Below, piece by piece: positions 1 through 5,721 of a stretch of DNA of 6,224 nt (positions are counted from its first letter, which is position 1; every line of letters begins with the position of its first letter). Below the pieces are notes generated by a model. It had not been told where the DNA came from. It saw only the letters and a program-made list of their open reading frames with translations, and searched no databases. Position numbers and translations under genes: made by a program. Origin of the DNA: Alphaproteobacteria bacterium (lineage in GTDB: Bacteria > Pseudomonadota > Alphaproteobacteria > RF32 > CAG-239); assembly GCA_017645485.1 (NCBI GenBank), contig JAGCOI010000217.1, positions 1-6,224 of the forward strand, given 5' to 3'.

Positions 1-210
1 AAGTTTTTTAAGCTTTTTTTCAAGTTGGGCATTGAATTTTTCATCATGACGCAACATTTCTATTTTTTCGGCATTTTTTTCGTCTTCCATCTTATAGTCG
101 AGCACAGCCTTTAAGGTTGCTAAATAGGCGGCATCCTGCATGGAGGGGGAAACTTGTGCAAACGCGTCGCAAGCATAAAAAAGAGCACAAAAAAGCAAAA
201 TATACTTCAT
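1..210 (-). CDS. Small exported protein of unknown function, N-terminal part (3' end beyond window)
   Basis: Reading the minus strand from ATG at 210 gives 70 codons open to the window edge. I do not recognise the family. Residues 1-18 form a signal peptide: a single Lys, a hydrophobic core (YILLFCALFYA), and a type I cleavage motif AFA before QVSPS, so the product is probably periplasmic or secreted. The mature part (SMQDAAYLATLKAVLDY onward) is helical in character, becoming highly charged and Lys/Glu-rich (KMEDEKNAEKIEMLRHDEK), possibly coiled coil. The start at 210 is chosen because GGGAG lies at 223-219, 8 nt upstream, and because a good promoter at 259-232 predicts transcription starting near 225. 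An in-frame ATG at 225 would then have almost no leader and would put charged residues ahead of the signal peptide. The gene lies 81 nt downstream of accA in the same direction but seems to have its own promoter. Confidence 0.7.
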   Translation of the reverse strand, partial: MKYILLFCALFYACDAFAQVSPSMQDAAYLATLKAVLDYKMEDEKNAEKIEMLRHDEKFNAQLEKKLKKL

Positions 211-231
211 AACGGAATCTCCCATAAACAA

Positions 232-259
232 AATATAAGAGAATCTGAAAAAAAGTCAA
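232..259 (-). promoter_or_regulatory. Sigma70-type promoter for the small exported protein
   Basis: On the minus strand there is TTGACT (259-254), a 16-nt spacer and TATATT (237-232). Both hexamers match the sigma70 consensus at 5 of 6 positions. The expected transcription start is near 225, leaving a leader of about 15 nt that contains the GGGAG ribosome binding site for the start at 210. Background is AT-rich, which raises the chance of a random match, but spacing and position fit well. Confidence 0.6.
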
Positions 260-268
260 ATTAAAATT

Positions 269-286
269 AAAACTTTTTATAAAAAG
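269..286 (-). terminator. Weak candidate terminator after accA
   Basis: Six bases past the accA stop codon, the minus strand has a perfect 14-nt palindrome, CTTTTTATAAAAAG (286-273). It can fold as a 5-bp stem with a TATA loop and is followed by TTTT and more AT-rich sequence. The stem contains only one G-C pair, so it would be a poor intrinsic terminator. It is listed because it is the only hairpin-like element between accA and the next promoter. Confidence 0.25.
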
Positions 287-291
287 GGCGT

Positions 292-1290
292 CTATTTTTT
301 CTTTTTTGCCGGTGTCGGTGCCGGTTTGAAGTGACGCGTCATTTCCAAAAACTTGTCGCTGCGCTGTTTTTTGATTTCGGCAGGCGTGAGCGCGAGGAGC
401 TCCGTTAAATGTTTGCGGAGTGCGGCACGAAGATTGTCGAAAACGGCTTTCGGATGACGGTGCGCCCCCCCGACGGGTTCGTCGATAATTTCATCGATAA
501 CTTTGAATTTTTTTAAATCTTGAGCCGTTAATTTTAAGGCTTCGGTTGCTTCAATCACTTTATCGGAAGAACGCCATAAAATAGAAGCACAACCTTCGGG
601 GGAAATAACCGAATAGACGGCGTTTGAAAGCATTAACACAACATTTGCCGTTGCAACGGCAATCGCACCGCCGGAGCCGCCTTCGCCGATGATGGTTGCA
701 ATAATGGGCGTTTTAACGCTGAAACTTTGCTCAATAGATGAGGCAATGGCCTCAGCTTGTCCGCGTTCTTCGGCATCGATGCCCGGATAGGCACCTGCCG
801 TATCAACAAAAGTTAAAACAGGCATGTTAAGGCGCGAGGCCATATCCATCAGACGTTTGGCTTTACGATAGCCTTCGGGTTTTGCCATGCCGAAATTGTG
901 TTCGACACGGGTATCTAAATCATGTCCTTTTTCCTGACCTAAAACAACAACCGAAATGCCTTCGAATTTTCCGATGCCGGCAATCATGGCCTTATCATCG
1001 GCAAAACATCTGTCGCCGGCAAGAGGGACAAAATCTTCAATCAAAGCATTGATAAAATCAACGGCGTGCGGTCTGTTCGGATGGCGTGCAATTTGCGTTT
1101 TTTGCCAAGGTGTGAGATTTTGATAAACTTCACCGAGCAAACGGTTAAGTTTTGTTTTAAGGCGTTTAACTTCTTTTTGAATATCGACATCTTCTTCTTT
1201 TGAGAGCTGTTCCAAATGCGCGATTTTGTCTTCAACCGTTGCAATTTCTTCTTCAAAATCCAATACGATTTCGCCGTTTTCCTGAACCAT
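292..1290 (-). CDS. accA: Acetyl-CoA carboxylase carboxyltransferase subunit alpha
   Basis: AccA pairs with AccD to move the carboxyl group from biotin on AccB to acetyl-CoA, making malonyl-CoA for fatty acid synthesis in the cytoplasm. The 332-residue product is collinear with E. coli AccA (319): an N-terminal LDFEEEI segment and helix, NRPHAVDFI (72-80), LAGDRCFADDKA, GQEKG (118-122), NFGMAKPEGYRKA, the crotonase-fold oxyanion/CoA segment GEGGSGGA (202-209), SVISPEGCASILW (227-239) and GGAHRHP. The start at 1290 is preferred: GAGG at 1299-1296 sits 5 nt upstream, and LDFE then falls close to the N-terminus as in the family. An in-frame ATG at 1329 would add 13 residues (345 in total) but has only GGTGG one base away. 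The C-terminus ends in a short Pro/Lys tail (KPAPTPAKKKK) beyond the conserved domain. accA is transcribed divergently from the operon on the right; accD is not in the window. Confidence 0.97.
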   Translation of the reverse strand: MVQENGEIVLDFEEEIATVEDKIAHLEQLSKEEDVDIQKEVKRLKTKLNRLLGEVYQNLTPWQKTQIARHPNRPHAVDFINALIEDFVPLAGDRCFADDKAMIAGIGKFEGISVVVLGQEKGHDLDTRVEHNFGMAKPEGYRKAKRLMDMASRLNMPVLTFVDTAGAYPGIDAEERGQAEAIASSIEQSFSVKTPIIATIIGEGGSGGAIAVATANVVLMLSNAVYSVISPEGCASILWRSSDKVIEATEALKLTAQDLKKFKVIDEIIDEPVGGAHRHPKAVFDNLRAALRKHLTELLALTPAEIKKQRSDKFLEMTRHFKPAPTPAKKKK

Positions 1291-1295
1291 TTTAT

Positions 1296-1299
1296 CCTC
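1296..1299 (-). promoter_or_regulatory. Ribosome binding site that sets the accA start
   Basis: Minus-strand GAGG within TGAGGAT lies 5 nt before ATG at 1290. The alternative upstream ATG at 1329 has only GGTGG one base away, too close to serve as a normal Shine-Dalgarno. This favours the 332-residue over the 345-residue form of AccA. Confidence 0.6.
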
Positions 1300-1392
1300 A
1301 TTAAAAATTGATATGTCAAAGTTACTCATACCACCAATTAAAAAAAAATACAGCTTAAATTTTTATAACTGTTGATTTTTTTGTTGAAGCAA

Positions 1393-1421
1393 TTGAAAAC
1401 ATATAAAATAAGACCTATAAT
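1393..1421 (+). promoter_or_regulatory. Strong sigma70-type promoter of the orf399-yejA-yejB unit
   Basis: TTGAAA (1393-1398), an exact 17-nt spacer and a consensus TATAAT (1416-1421) form a near-ideal housekeeping promoter on the plus strand. Transcription would start near 1428, giving a leader of about 33 nt before the TTG start at 1461. No other convincing promoter is seen before yejA or yejB, so this one probably serves all three genes. The rest of the divergent spacer (1330-1460) is AT-rich; I see no clear operator in it and no convincing accA promoter on the other strand. Confidence 0.75.
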
Positions 1422-1448
1422 GCGCACAAATTTAAGGCATTTGTTTTC

Positions 1449-1453
1449 GGGAG
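1449..1453 (+). promoter_or_regulatory. Ribosome binding site supporting a TTG start
   Basis: GGGAG at 1449-1453 is 7 nt before TTG at 1461. The next in-frame ATG is about 80 codons further on, past both hydrophobic segments, so this site supports use of the rare TTG start codon. Confidence 0.6.
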
Positions 1454-1460
1454 AAGTTTT

Positions 1461-2660
1461 TTGCTTACGTTTTTGTTTTTTGCATCGTTTTTTTCTTCGC
1501 TTGTGTGGCTGATTTATGCCGGATTGTTTGTTCATGACAGGTTTGTGACGGTGGACATTACGTCGGTGGATGCCTATTCGCTCGCCTTATATGCCGGTTT
1601 GATTCTTATTCCCGTTTGGGTTATTTGGCAGGTGTTCGGTTTTATTAACCAGTATTTTAAAACAAAATCAACCGATCAAAAATTGGAGCAACTTTTTGCG
1701 CAAATGAAAAAAAATCAGGATTATACGGATTTGGTTGTGCGTGTGATGCTTGATGCCGAACATGAAATAAAAGACGGGTTTGTCGTTGGTAAATTTGATG
1801 TGTTTGTTGCGGATATGAATGAAATTTTAGCCGATATCGCACAGCGTTCAAATGCGGCTTCAAGCGTTAAAATAGGCGAGCTTTGGGCGCGTGTTAAAAA
1901 CGGAGAACGTTGGAGTATTGCAAAAACATTTATCGAAAATGCAAAATCTCGTTCCGATTTTGAAAGTTATTTAAAAGATAAAGTCGCTCGTGATAAAATT
2001 TTTAAAGGAACGTTGATGGAGTTTTGCGCACGCTATCAAAACCTGTCGAATATGCTTGAAAAACACGACAGAGACCGTGTTTTTATTACAATTTTGCAGA
2101 CAGGCGTGATGGGGCGTGTTTATGCTATGCTGGCACCGATTGCGTTCGGACACGAAAATGAACAGGAAAATATTCAAAGCGAAGATACGGAAGAGGAAGA
2201 ATCGTCTTTTGAAATTTCACCTTCGATTGAAAAAATGGAAGCTCCGAAAGAAGAAAAAAGAGAATCCGTTTTAACAAAAATAAATCCGTTTTCAAAAAAG
2301 AAAAAGGACGAGGCAAGGGAAGCCGGTTTGAATAAAGAAAAAAATCCCGAAGATTACGATGATGACGAATTCTTTTCGGCACTGCAAAAAAAGATGAACG
2401 AACCGGTTGAAAAACCGCAGAAAGATTTGGCTGTTTCAGATGAAAGTCAAGCCTTTGAAGCTGACGATGAACCTCGTTTTGAAATAAGTTTGCAAAAAGA
2501 CAGTGATGATGATTCGTTTTTGAAAGAAGACGTTGAAGAGTATCAAAACAAAACCCTGCAGGCATTTTTAGATGAGCCGGCATCGGGCAAAGAAGACGAA
2601 GAACAAGAAAGCGAAAATTTGGCGTATCCTTTCGGCGGTTGGACGGATGCTGAAAATTAA
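1461..2660 (+). CDS. Uncharacterised membrane-anchored protein with acidic low-complexity tail
   Basis: I do not recognise this 399-residue protein, and no enzyme motif is visible. It shows three parts. Residues 3-24 and about 39-62 are hydrophobic and probably span the inner membrane, joined by a short polar loop. Residues 65-230 form a mostly helical, compact-looking domain with a conserved feel: LVVRVMLDAEHEI, GELWARVKNGERWSIAKTF, then GTLMEFCARYQNL and HDRDRVFITILQTGVMGRVYAMLAP. Residues 231-399 are strongly charged and probably disordered, with acidic runs (EDTEEEESS, DYDDDEFF, KDSDDDSF), one basic patch (PFSKKKKDE), repeated short motifs (FEIS twice; two segments ending NEP/DEP) and the end YPFGGWTDAEN. 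The start is TTG with GGGAG 7 nt upstream. It is the first gene of an operon and overlaps yejA by 14 nt, so translational coupling and a cell-envelope role linked to peptide uptake are possible; that link is inference from position only. Confidence 0.85.
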   Translation: MLTFLFFASFFSSLVWLIYAGLFVHDRFVTVDITSVDAYSLALYAGLILIPVWVIWQVFGFINQYFKTKSTDQKLEQLFAQMKKNQDYTDLVVRVMLDAEHEIKDGFVVGKFDVFVADMNEILADIAQRSNAASSVKIGELWARVKNGERWSIAKTFIENAKSRSDFESYLKDKVARDKIFKGTLMEFCARYQNLSNMLEKHDRDRVFITILQTGVMGRVYAMLAPIAFGHENEQENIQSEDTEEEESSFEISPSIEKMEAPKEEKRESVLTKINPFSKKKKDEAREAGLNKEKNPEDYDDDEFFSALQKKMNEPVEKPQKDLAVSDESQAFEADDEPRFEISLQKDSDDDSFLKEDVEEYQNKTLQAFLDEPASGKEDEEQESENLAYPFGGWTDAEN

Positions 2661-4446
2661 AAATAAAATTTGCATTATTTTGATTTTAAGCTTTGTGTGT
2701 ATTACGCAAGCGTTTGCCGAAGAGAAAAAAATTGCTTTATACGGTCAGGCAAAATATGATGATGATTTTGCGCATTTTTCATATGTGAATGCCGATGCCA
2801 AAAAAGGCGGCAGGCTTGTGATGCCCGAATACGGCGGGTTTGATAATTTTAATCCTTTTATATTTAAAGGGTCAGCTTCGGGAACGGTCGCGGATTTGAT
2901 TTGGGACAGTTTGGGCGTTACGCCGACAGATGATATCGGTGTTGTTTATCCGTTGATAGCCAAAGCGTTTGAATGGGATGAAACACATATAGATTTTATT
3001 TTAGATGAGCGTGCACAATTTGCCGACGGTTCAAAGGTAACGGCAGATGACGTGATTTTCAGTTTTGATGTGTTAATCAATAAAGGGGCGCCGATATACA
3101 GGGCTTATTACGGAGATGTTGAAAAAGCCGAAAAAATAAGTGAGAATCGTGTGCGTTTTTATTTTAGAGAAGGGGCAAAAAATAAAGAATTACCGCTTAT
3201 TTTGGCACAGCTTAAAATTTTTCCTAAAAAAGATTGGATATCAAGAGAATTTGATAAGCCGAGTTTGCAAATTCCTTTGGGCGGCGGTCCGTATAAAATT
3301 AAAAATTTTCAAGCAGGTAAATATATTGTTTTGGAACGTGATAAAAATTATTGGGCAAAAGACCTGCCTTCAAGAAAAGGTTTTTTTAATTTTGATGAAA
3401 TTCGCATAGATTATTATCAGGATACAACGGTAACATTGCAGGCTTTGTTTGCGGGCAATATTGATGTGCGCGAAGAATATATCGCCAAAATTTGGGCAAC
3501 GGCTTATGATAATGATTTGGTTAAATCGGGCAAAGTTATCAAAAAGGCTTTTGAACATAAAAATCCTGCCGTGTTGCAGCATTTTGCGATTAATTTGCGC
3601 AAAGATAAATTCAAAAACAAAAATATCCGTCGCGCGCTTGATTTGGCATTTAATTTTGATTTTGCAAACGAAAAATTGTTTTATCGGGCATATAACAGAT
3701 TATACAGCTATTTTACAAATACGGGGTTTGAAGCAACGGGATTGCCGACAGGCTTGGAAAAAGAAATTTTGGAACAGTATAGGGATAAACTTGATGAAAG
3801 TGTTTTTACAACACCTTTTTCGTTGCCGGATAATGCCTCGCCCGAAAAGTTAAGGGCAAACCTAAAAGAAGCCGTTAATTTATTTAAAAAAGCCGGTTAC
3901 GAGGTAATAAACGGCAAAATGCGTAATGTTGAAACAGGCGAGCCTTTCGAATTTGAAATTTTGAGTAATTCGGCCAACGGAACAACATTTACGCGTGTGA
4001 TGTTGCCTTATATTCACAATTTGGAAAAAATCGGGGTGAAGGCAACGTTTCGTAATTTGGAAGTTAATGTTTTCAAAAACAGAATGGATCATTTTGATTT
4101 TGATGTGGCAATTATGTCGTATCGTATCAGCGCAATGCCCGGCAACGAACTTAAAGAAATGTATGGCAGCAAGGCGGCGGATATTAACGGCAGTTATAAT
4201 ATTGCAGGAATTAAAAATGAGGTGGTTGACGATTTGATTAACCATATTGTTGCCGCCGATAAAAAAGAAGAGTATGCGGCATATATTAAAGCTTTGGACA
4301 GGGTTTTGCTCAGTGAATATTATGTTGTTTTTCAATGGTATTCACCATATAACCGCGTGGGATATTTAAATAAATTCGGCATTCCCGAAGTGACCGAGCC
4401 GGTCGGATTCCAACCTTTGACATGGTGGGCAAAGGAGGTAAAATAA
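2647..4446 (+). CDS. yejA: YejA-family periplasmic oligopeptide-binding protein of an ABC importer
   Basis: This is an extracellular solute-binding protein of family 5 (SBP_bac_5), closest in layout to YejA of the YejABEF importer. It would capture oligopeptides in the periplasm and deliver them to the YejB/YejE permease. In enterobacteria the system takes up microcin C and peptides; in Agrobacterium a YejBEF importer is linked to murein peptide recycling. The 599-residue product (E. coli YejA about 604) has a signal peptide, residues 1-24, ending AFA before EEKK. It then shows FAHFSYVNADAKKGG, FDNFNPFIFKG (65-75), FADGSKVTADDVIFSF (125-140), the LGGGPYKI segment (211-218), IRRALDLAFNFDFAN (327-341), and GSYNIAGIKNEVVDDLI (515-531). 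The start at 2647 is chosen because it begins the signal peptide; an in-frame ATG at 2572 would add 25 basic residues before it. It overlaps the preceding gene by 14 nt, with only a weak GGCGG/GGACGG upstream, so coupled translation is likely. Substrate cannot be told from sequence. Confidence 0.93.
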   Translation: MLKIKNKICIILILSFVCITQAFAEEKKIALYGQAKYDDDFAHFSYVNADAKKGGRLVMPEYGGFDNFNPFIFKGSASGTVADLIWDSLGVTPTDDIGVVYPLIAKAFEWDETHIDFILDERAQFADGSKVTADDVIFSFDVLINKGAPIYRAYYGDVEKAEKISENRVRFYFREGAKNKELPLILAQLKIFPKKDWISREFDKPSLQIPLGGGPYKIKNFQAGKYIVLERDKNYWAKDLPSRKGFFNFDEIRIDYYQDTTVTLQALFAGNIDVREEYIAKIWATAYDNDLVKSGKVIKKAFEHKNPAVLQHFAINLRKDKFKNKNIRRALDLAFNFDFANEKLFYRAYNRLYSYFTNTGFEATGLPTGLEKEILEQYRDKLDESVFTTPFSLPDNASPEKLRANLKEAVNLFKKAGYEVINGKMRNVETGEPFEFEILSNSANGTTFTRVMLPYIHNLEKIGVKATFRNLEVNVFKNRMDHFDFDVAIMSYRISAMPGNELKEMYGSKAADINGSYNIAGIKNEVVDDLINHIVAADKKEEYAAYIKALDRVLLSEYYVVFQWYSPYNRVGYLNKFGIPEVTEPVGFQPLTWWAKEVK

Positions 4447-5520
4447 ATGCGCAGGTACATATTAAAAAGATTGCTTTTGATCCCGTTGACGCTTTTGGGC
4501 ATTTTAACGGTTAATTTTGTGATTATTCAGTTGTCTCCGGGTGGTCCGGTTGAATATGTTTTGGCTAAATACAGCGGGATGAACACTGACAGCAAAGCAC
4601 AATTTACATCAACGGGGGATGTGCAAAATTCGTCGTCAAATTCGGCCTATCAGGGGGCGCAAGGGGTGCCTGAAGATTTGATTGAGGAATTAAATAAACA
4701 ATTCGGTTTTGATAAACCTTTAGGGGCGCGTTTTTGGAAAATGATAAAAGATTATGCACGATTTGATTTCGGTAAAAGTTATTATCAGGATAAAACCGTT
4801 TTAAGCCTTATTTCGGAGAGAATGCCGGTGTCGGTTTCTTTAGGCCTTTGGTCAACGCTTATTATTTATTTGATTGCGATTCCGCTCGGTATTAAAAAGG
4901 CGCTTTATGACGGCACAAAATTTGATATGTCAACAACGGTTGCCGTTGTGGTCGGTTCGGCCATTCCGGTGTTTTTGCTTGCGGTTTTTTTGATTGTGTT
5001 TTTGGCGGGCGGTACTTATTTTCAGATTTTTCCGCTTCGCGGACTTGTTTCGGATAATTTTGATGCGCTCGATACCATAGGTAAAATCAAAGATTATTTC
5101 TGGCACATTACACTACCTGTTTTATGTATTGTTATCGGCGGTTTTGCCTCTTTGACGATGCTGACCAAAAATTCGTTTTTAGATGAGATAAGCAAGCAAT
5201 ATGTTTTAACGGCACGTGCAAAAGGTTTGAGTGAAAAAGATATTTTATACAAGCATGTTTTCAGAAATGCGATGCTGATTATTATTGCGGGATTTCCGGC
5301 ACCTTTGATGAAGATGTTGTTTACGGGTTCGGTTTTAATCGAGGTTGTTTTTTCGTTAAACGGTTTGGGGTTGCTCGGATATGAGGCGATTATGACACGT
5401 GATTATCCCGTGATTTTCGGCACGCTTTATGTTTTTGCGTTGCTCGGTCTTGTTTTGAAACTTATCAGTGATATAACTTACAGTATTGTTGACCCGCGCA
5501 TCAATTTTGAAAAGATTTAA
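4447..5520 (+). CDS. yejB: YejB inner-membrane permease of an oligopeptide ABC importer
   Basis: YejB is one of two permease subunits of the YejABEF importer (BPD_transp_1, DppB/OppB class). The 357 residues match the family length (E. coli 364) and appear complete from [15 protein letters not shown] to the typical end [10 protein letters not shown]. Visible parts are a first membrane helix (about 9-29) followed by QLSPGGPVE, the periplasmic Ser/Asn-rich insert (about 43-72) typical of Yej[22 protein letters not shown] (129-149), [15 protein letters not shown], further helices at about 164-187, 220-240, 278-300 and 322-345, and the cytoplasmic EAA loop [16 protein letters not shown] (251-266) that docks on the ATPase. 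The ATG follows the yejA stop directly (zero spacing), with a strong AAAGGAGG at 4431-4438, 8 nt upstream. The intact EAA loop implies that an ATPase partner exists, but yejE and yejF do not follow; the next gene is the SRP RNA. Confidence 0.96.
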   Translation: MRRYILKRLLLIPLTLLGILTVNFVIIQLSPGGPVEYVLAKYSGMNTDSKAQFTSTGDVQNSSSNSAYQGAQGVPEDLIEELNKQFGFDKPLGARFWKMIKDYARFDFGKSYYQDKTVLSLISERMPVSVSLGLWSTLIIYLIAIPLGIKKALYDGTKFDMSTTVAVVVGSAIPVFLLAVFLIVFLAGGTYFQIFPLRGLVSDNFDALDTIGKIKDYFWHITLPVLCIVIGGFASLTMLTKNSFLDEISKQYVLTARAKGLSEKDILYKHVFRNAMLIIIAGFPAPLMKMLFTGSVLIEVVFSLNGLGLLGYEAIMTRDYPVIFGTLYVFALLGLVLKLISDITYSIVDPRINFEKI

Positions 5521-5533
5521 GATTGCGACGGTA

Positions 5534-5558
5534 TAACAGCAAAGTGTTAATAGTTTTT
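5534..5558 (+). terminator. Weak candidate terminator after yejB
   Basis: Fourteen bases after the yejB stop, TAACA (5534-5538) can pair with TGTTA (5545-5549) around a 6-nt loop, followed by ATAG and TTTTT (5554-5558). The stem is short and AU-rich, so an efficient terminator is doubtful; it is the best candidate for separating the yej unit from the SRP RNA gene. Confidence 0.25.
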
Positions 5559-5567
5559 AAGTTTTTC

Positions 5568-5597
5568 TTGAAAAAATAAGCGTTCGGCATTTATATT
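5568..5597 (+). promoter_or_regulatory. Probable promoter of the SRP RNA gene (and perhaps dnaX)
   Basis: TTGAAA (5568-5573), an 18-nt spacer and TATATT (5592-5597) resemble the sigma70 consensus. The same TTGAAA -35 occurs in the promoter at 1393. Transcription would begin near 5604, about 10 nt before the predicted SRP RNA helix, so a short 5' trim would be needed or the true start lies slightly downstream. No separate promoter is evident before dnaX, so read-through from here may supply its mRNA. Confidence 0.5.
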
Positions 5598-5612
5598 AAG
5601 ACAGCTTAAAAC

Positions 5613-5704
5613 CATGAAGGGCAAAAGGTCAGCTTTTTTGCCAACTCGGTCAGGTTCGGAAGAAAGCAGCCGTAACATAAAACTGAGGTTTTTGTCCCTT
5701 CGCC
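5613..5704 (+). ncRNA. ffs: Signal recognition particle RNA, bacterial small (4.5S) type
   Basis: 4.5S RNA binds Ffh to form the bacterial signal recognition particle, which brings ribosomes making membrane proteins to FtsY at the inner membrane. The diagnostic apical domain is present: GGTCAGGTTCGGAAGAAAGCAGCC (read 5649-5671), with a GGAA tetraloop and the AGCAG side of the Ffh-binding internal loop. Compared with E. coli, one C-G pair of the tetraloop stem is U-A (UUC-GGAA-GAA), a compensatory change that keeps pairing. CUCGGU (5645-5650) pairs with ACUGAG (5682-5687). The termini close as GAAGGG (5616-5621) with CCCTTC (5696-5701) and CAAAA (5622-5626) with TTTTG (5690-5694). About 90 nt long with no Alu domain, as in most Gram-negatives. 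Exact ends are estimated from the helix; transcript ends may differ by several bases. It sits between yejB and dnaX. Confidence 0.93.
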
Positions 5705-5713
5705 TTTTTAAGG
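5703..5713 (+). promoter_or_regulatory. T-run and small inverted repeat overlapping the dnaX ribosome binding site
   Basis: Just after the SRP RNA closing helix come TTTTT (5705-5709) and the inverted repeat CCTT-TTT-AAGG (5703-5713). The T-run after the G/C-containing end of the SRP helix could act as a partial terminator. The AAGG at 5710-5713 is the only Shine-Dalgarno-like sequence for dnaX, 8 nt before its GTG, so pairing here could lower dnaX translation. The stem is only 4 bp, so the effect is speculative. Confidence 0.3.
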
Positions 5714-5721
5714 TTTGAAAA

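Noticed and set aside
151..210. Lipoprotein signal (Cys at residue 14, FYAC) in the small exported protein
   Set aside because: Phe-Tyr at -3/-2 does not fit a lipobox; AFA just after it is a normal signal peptidase I site.
1330..1460. A minus-strand promoter for accA in the divergent spacer
   Set aside because: TATAAA occurs at 1367-1362 on the minus strand, but no acceptable -35 lies 16-19 nt upstream (best TTGCTT, 3 of 6). In such AT-rich sequence this is not enough to call.
2125..2583. Minus-strand open frame of about 150 codons opposite the acidic tail of the unknown gene
   Set aside because: Composition (Phe/Leu/Arg/Pro-rich) is what the reverse complement of a Glu/Lys/Asp-rich coding region yields; no ribosome binding site or family resemblance, and the plus-strand gene is better supported.
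2572..2646. In-frame ATG at 2572 that would extend YejA by 25 residues
   Set aside because: The added residues are highly basic (SRHRAKKTKNKKAK...) and would precede an otherwise perfect signal peptide starting at 2647; they lie wholly inside the preceding gene.
3880..4335. Minus-strand open frame of about 150 codons opposite yejA
   Set aside because: Fully inside a clear YejA coding region, with no recognisable domain; a shadow frame. The same applies to plus-strand frames at 3140-3409 and 3449-3853.
4573..4665. Ser/Asn/Thr-rich stretch in YejB as a lineage-specific insertion
   Set aside because: E. coli YejB has a comparable low-complexity periplasmic segment after the first membrane helix, so it belongs to the family.
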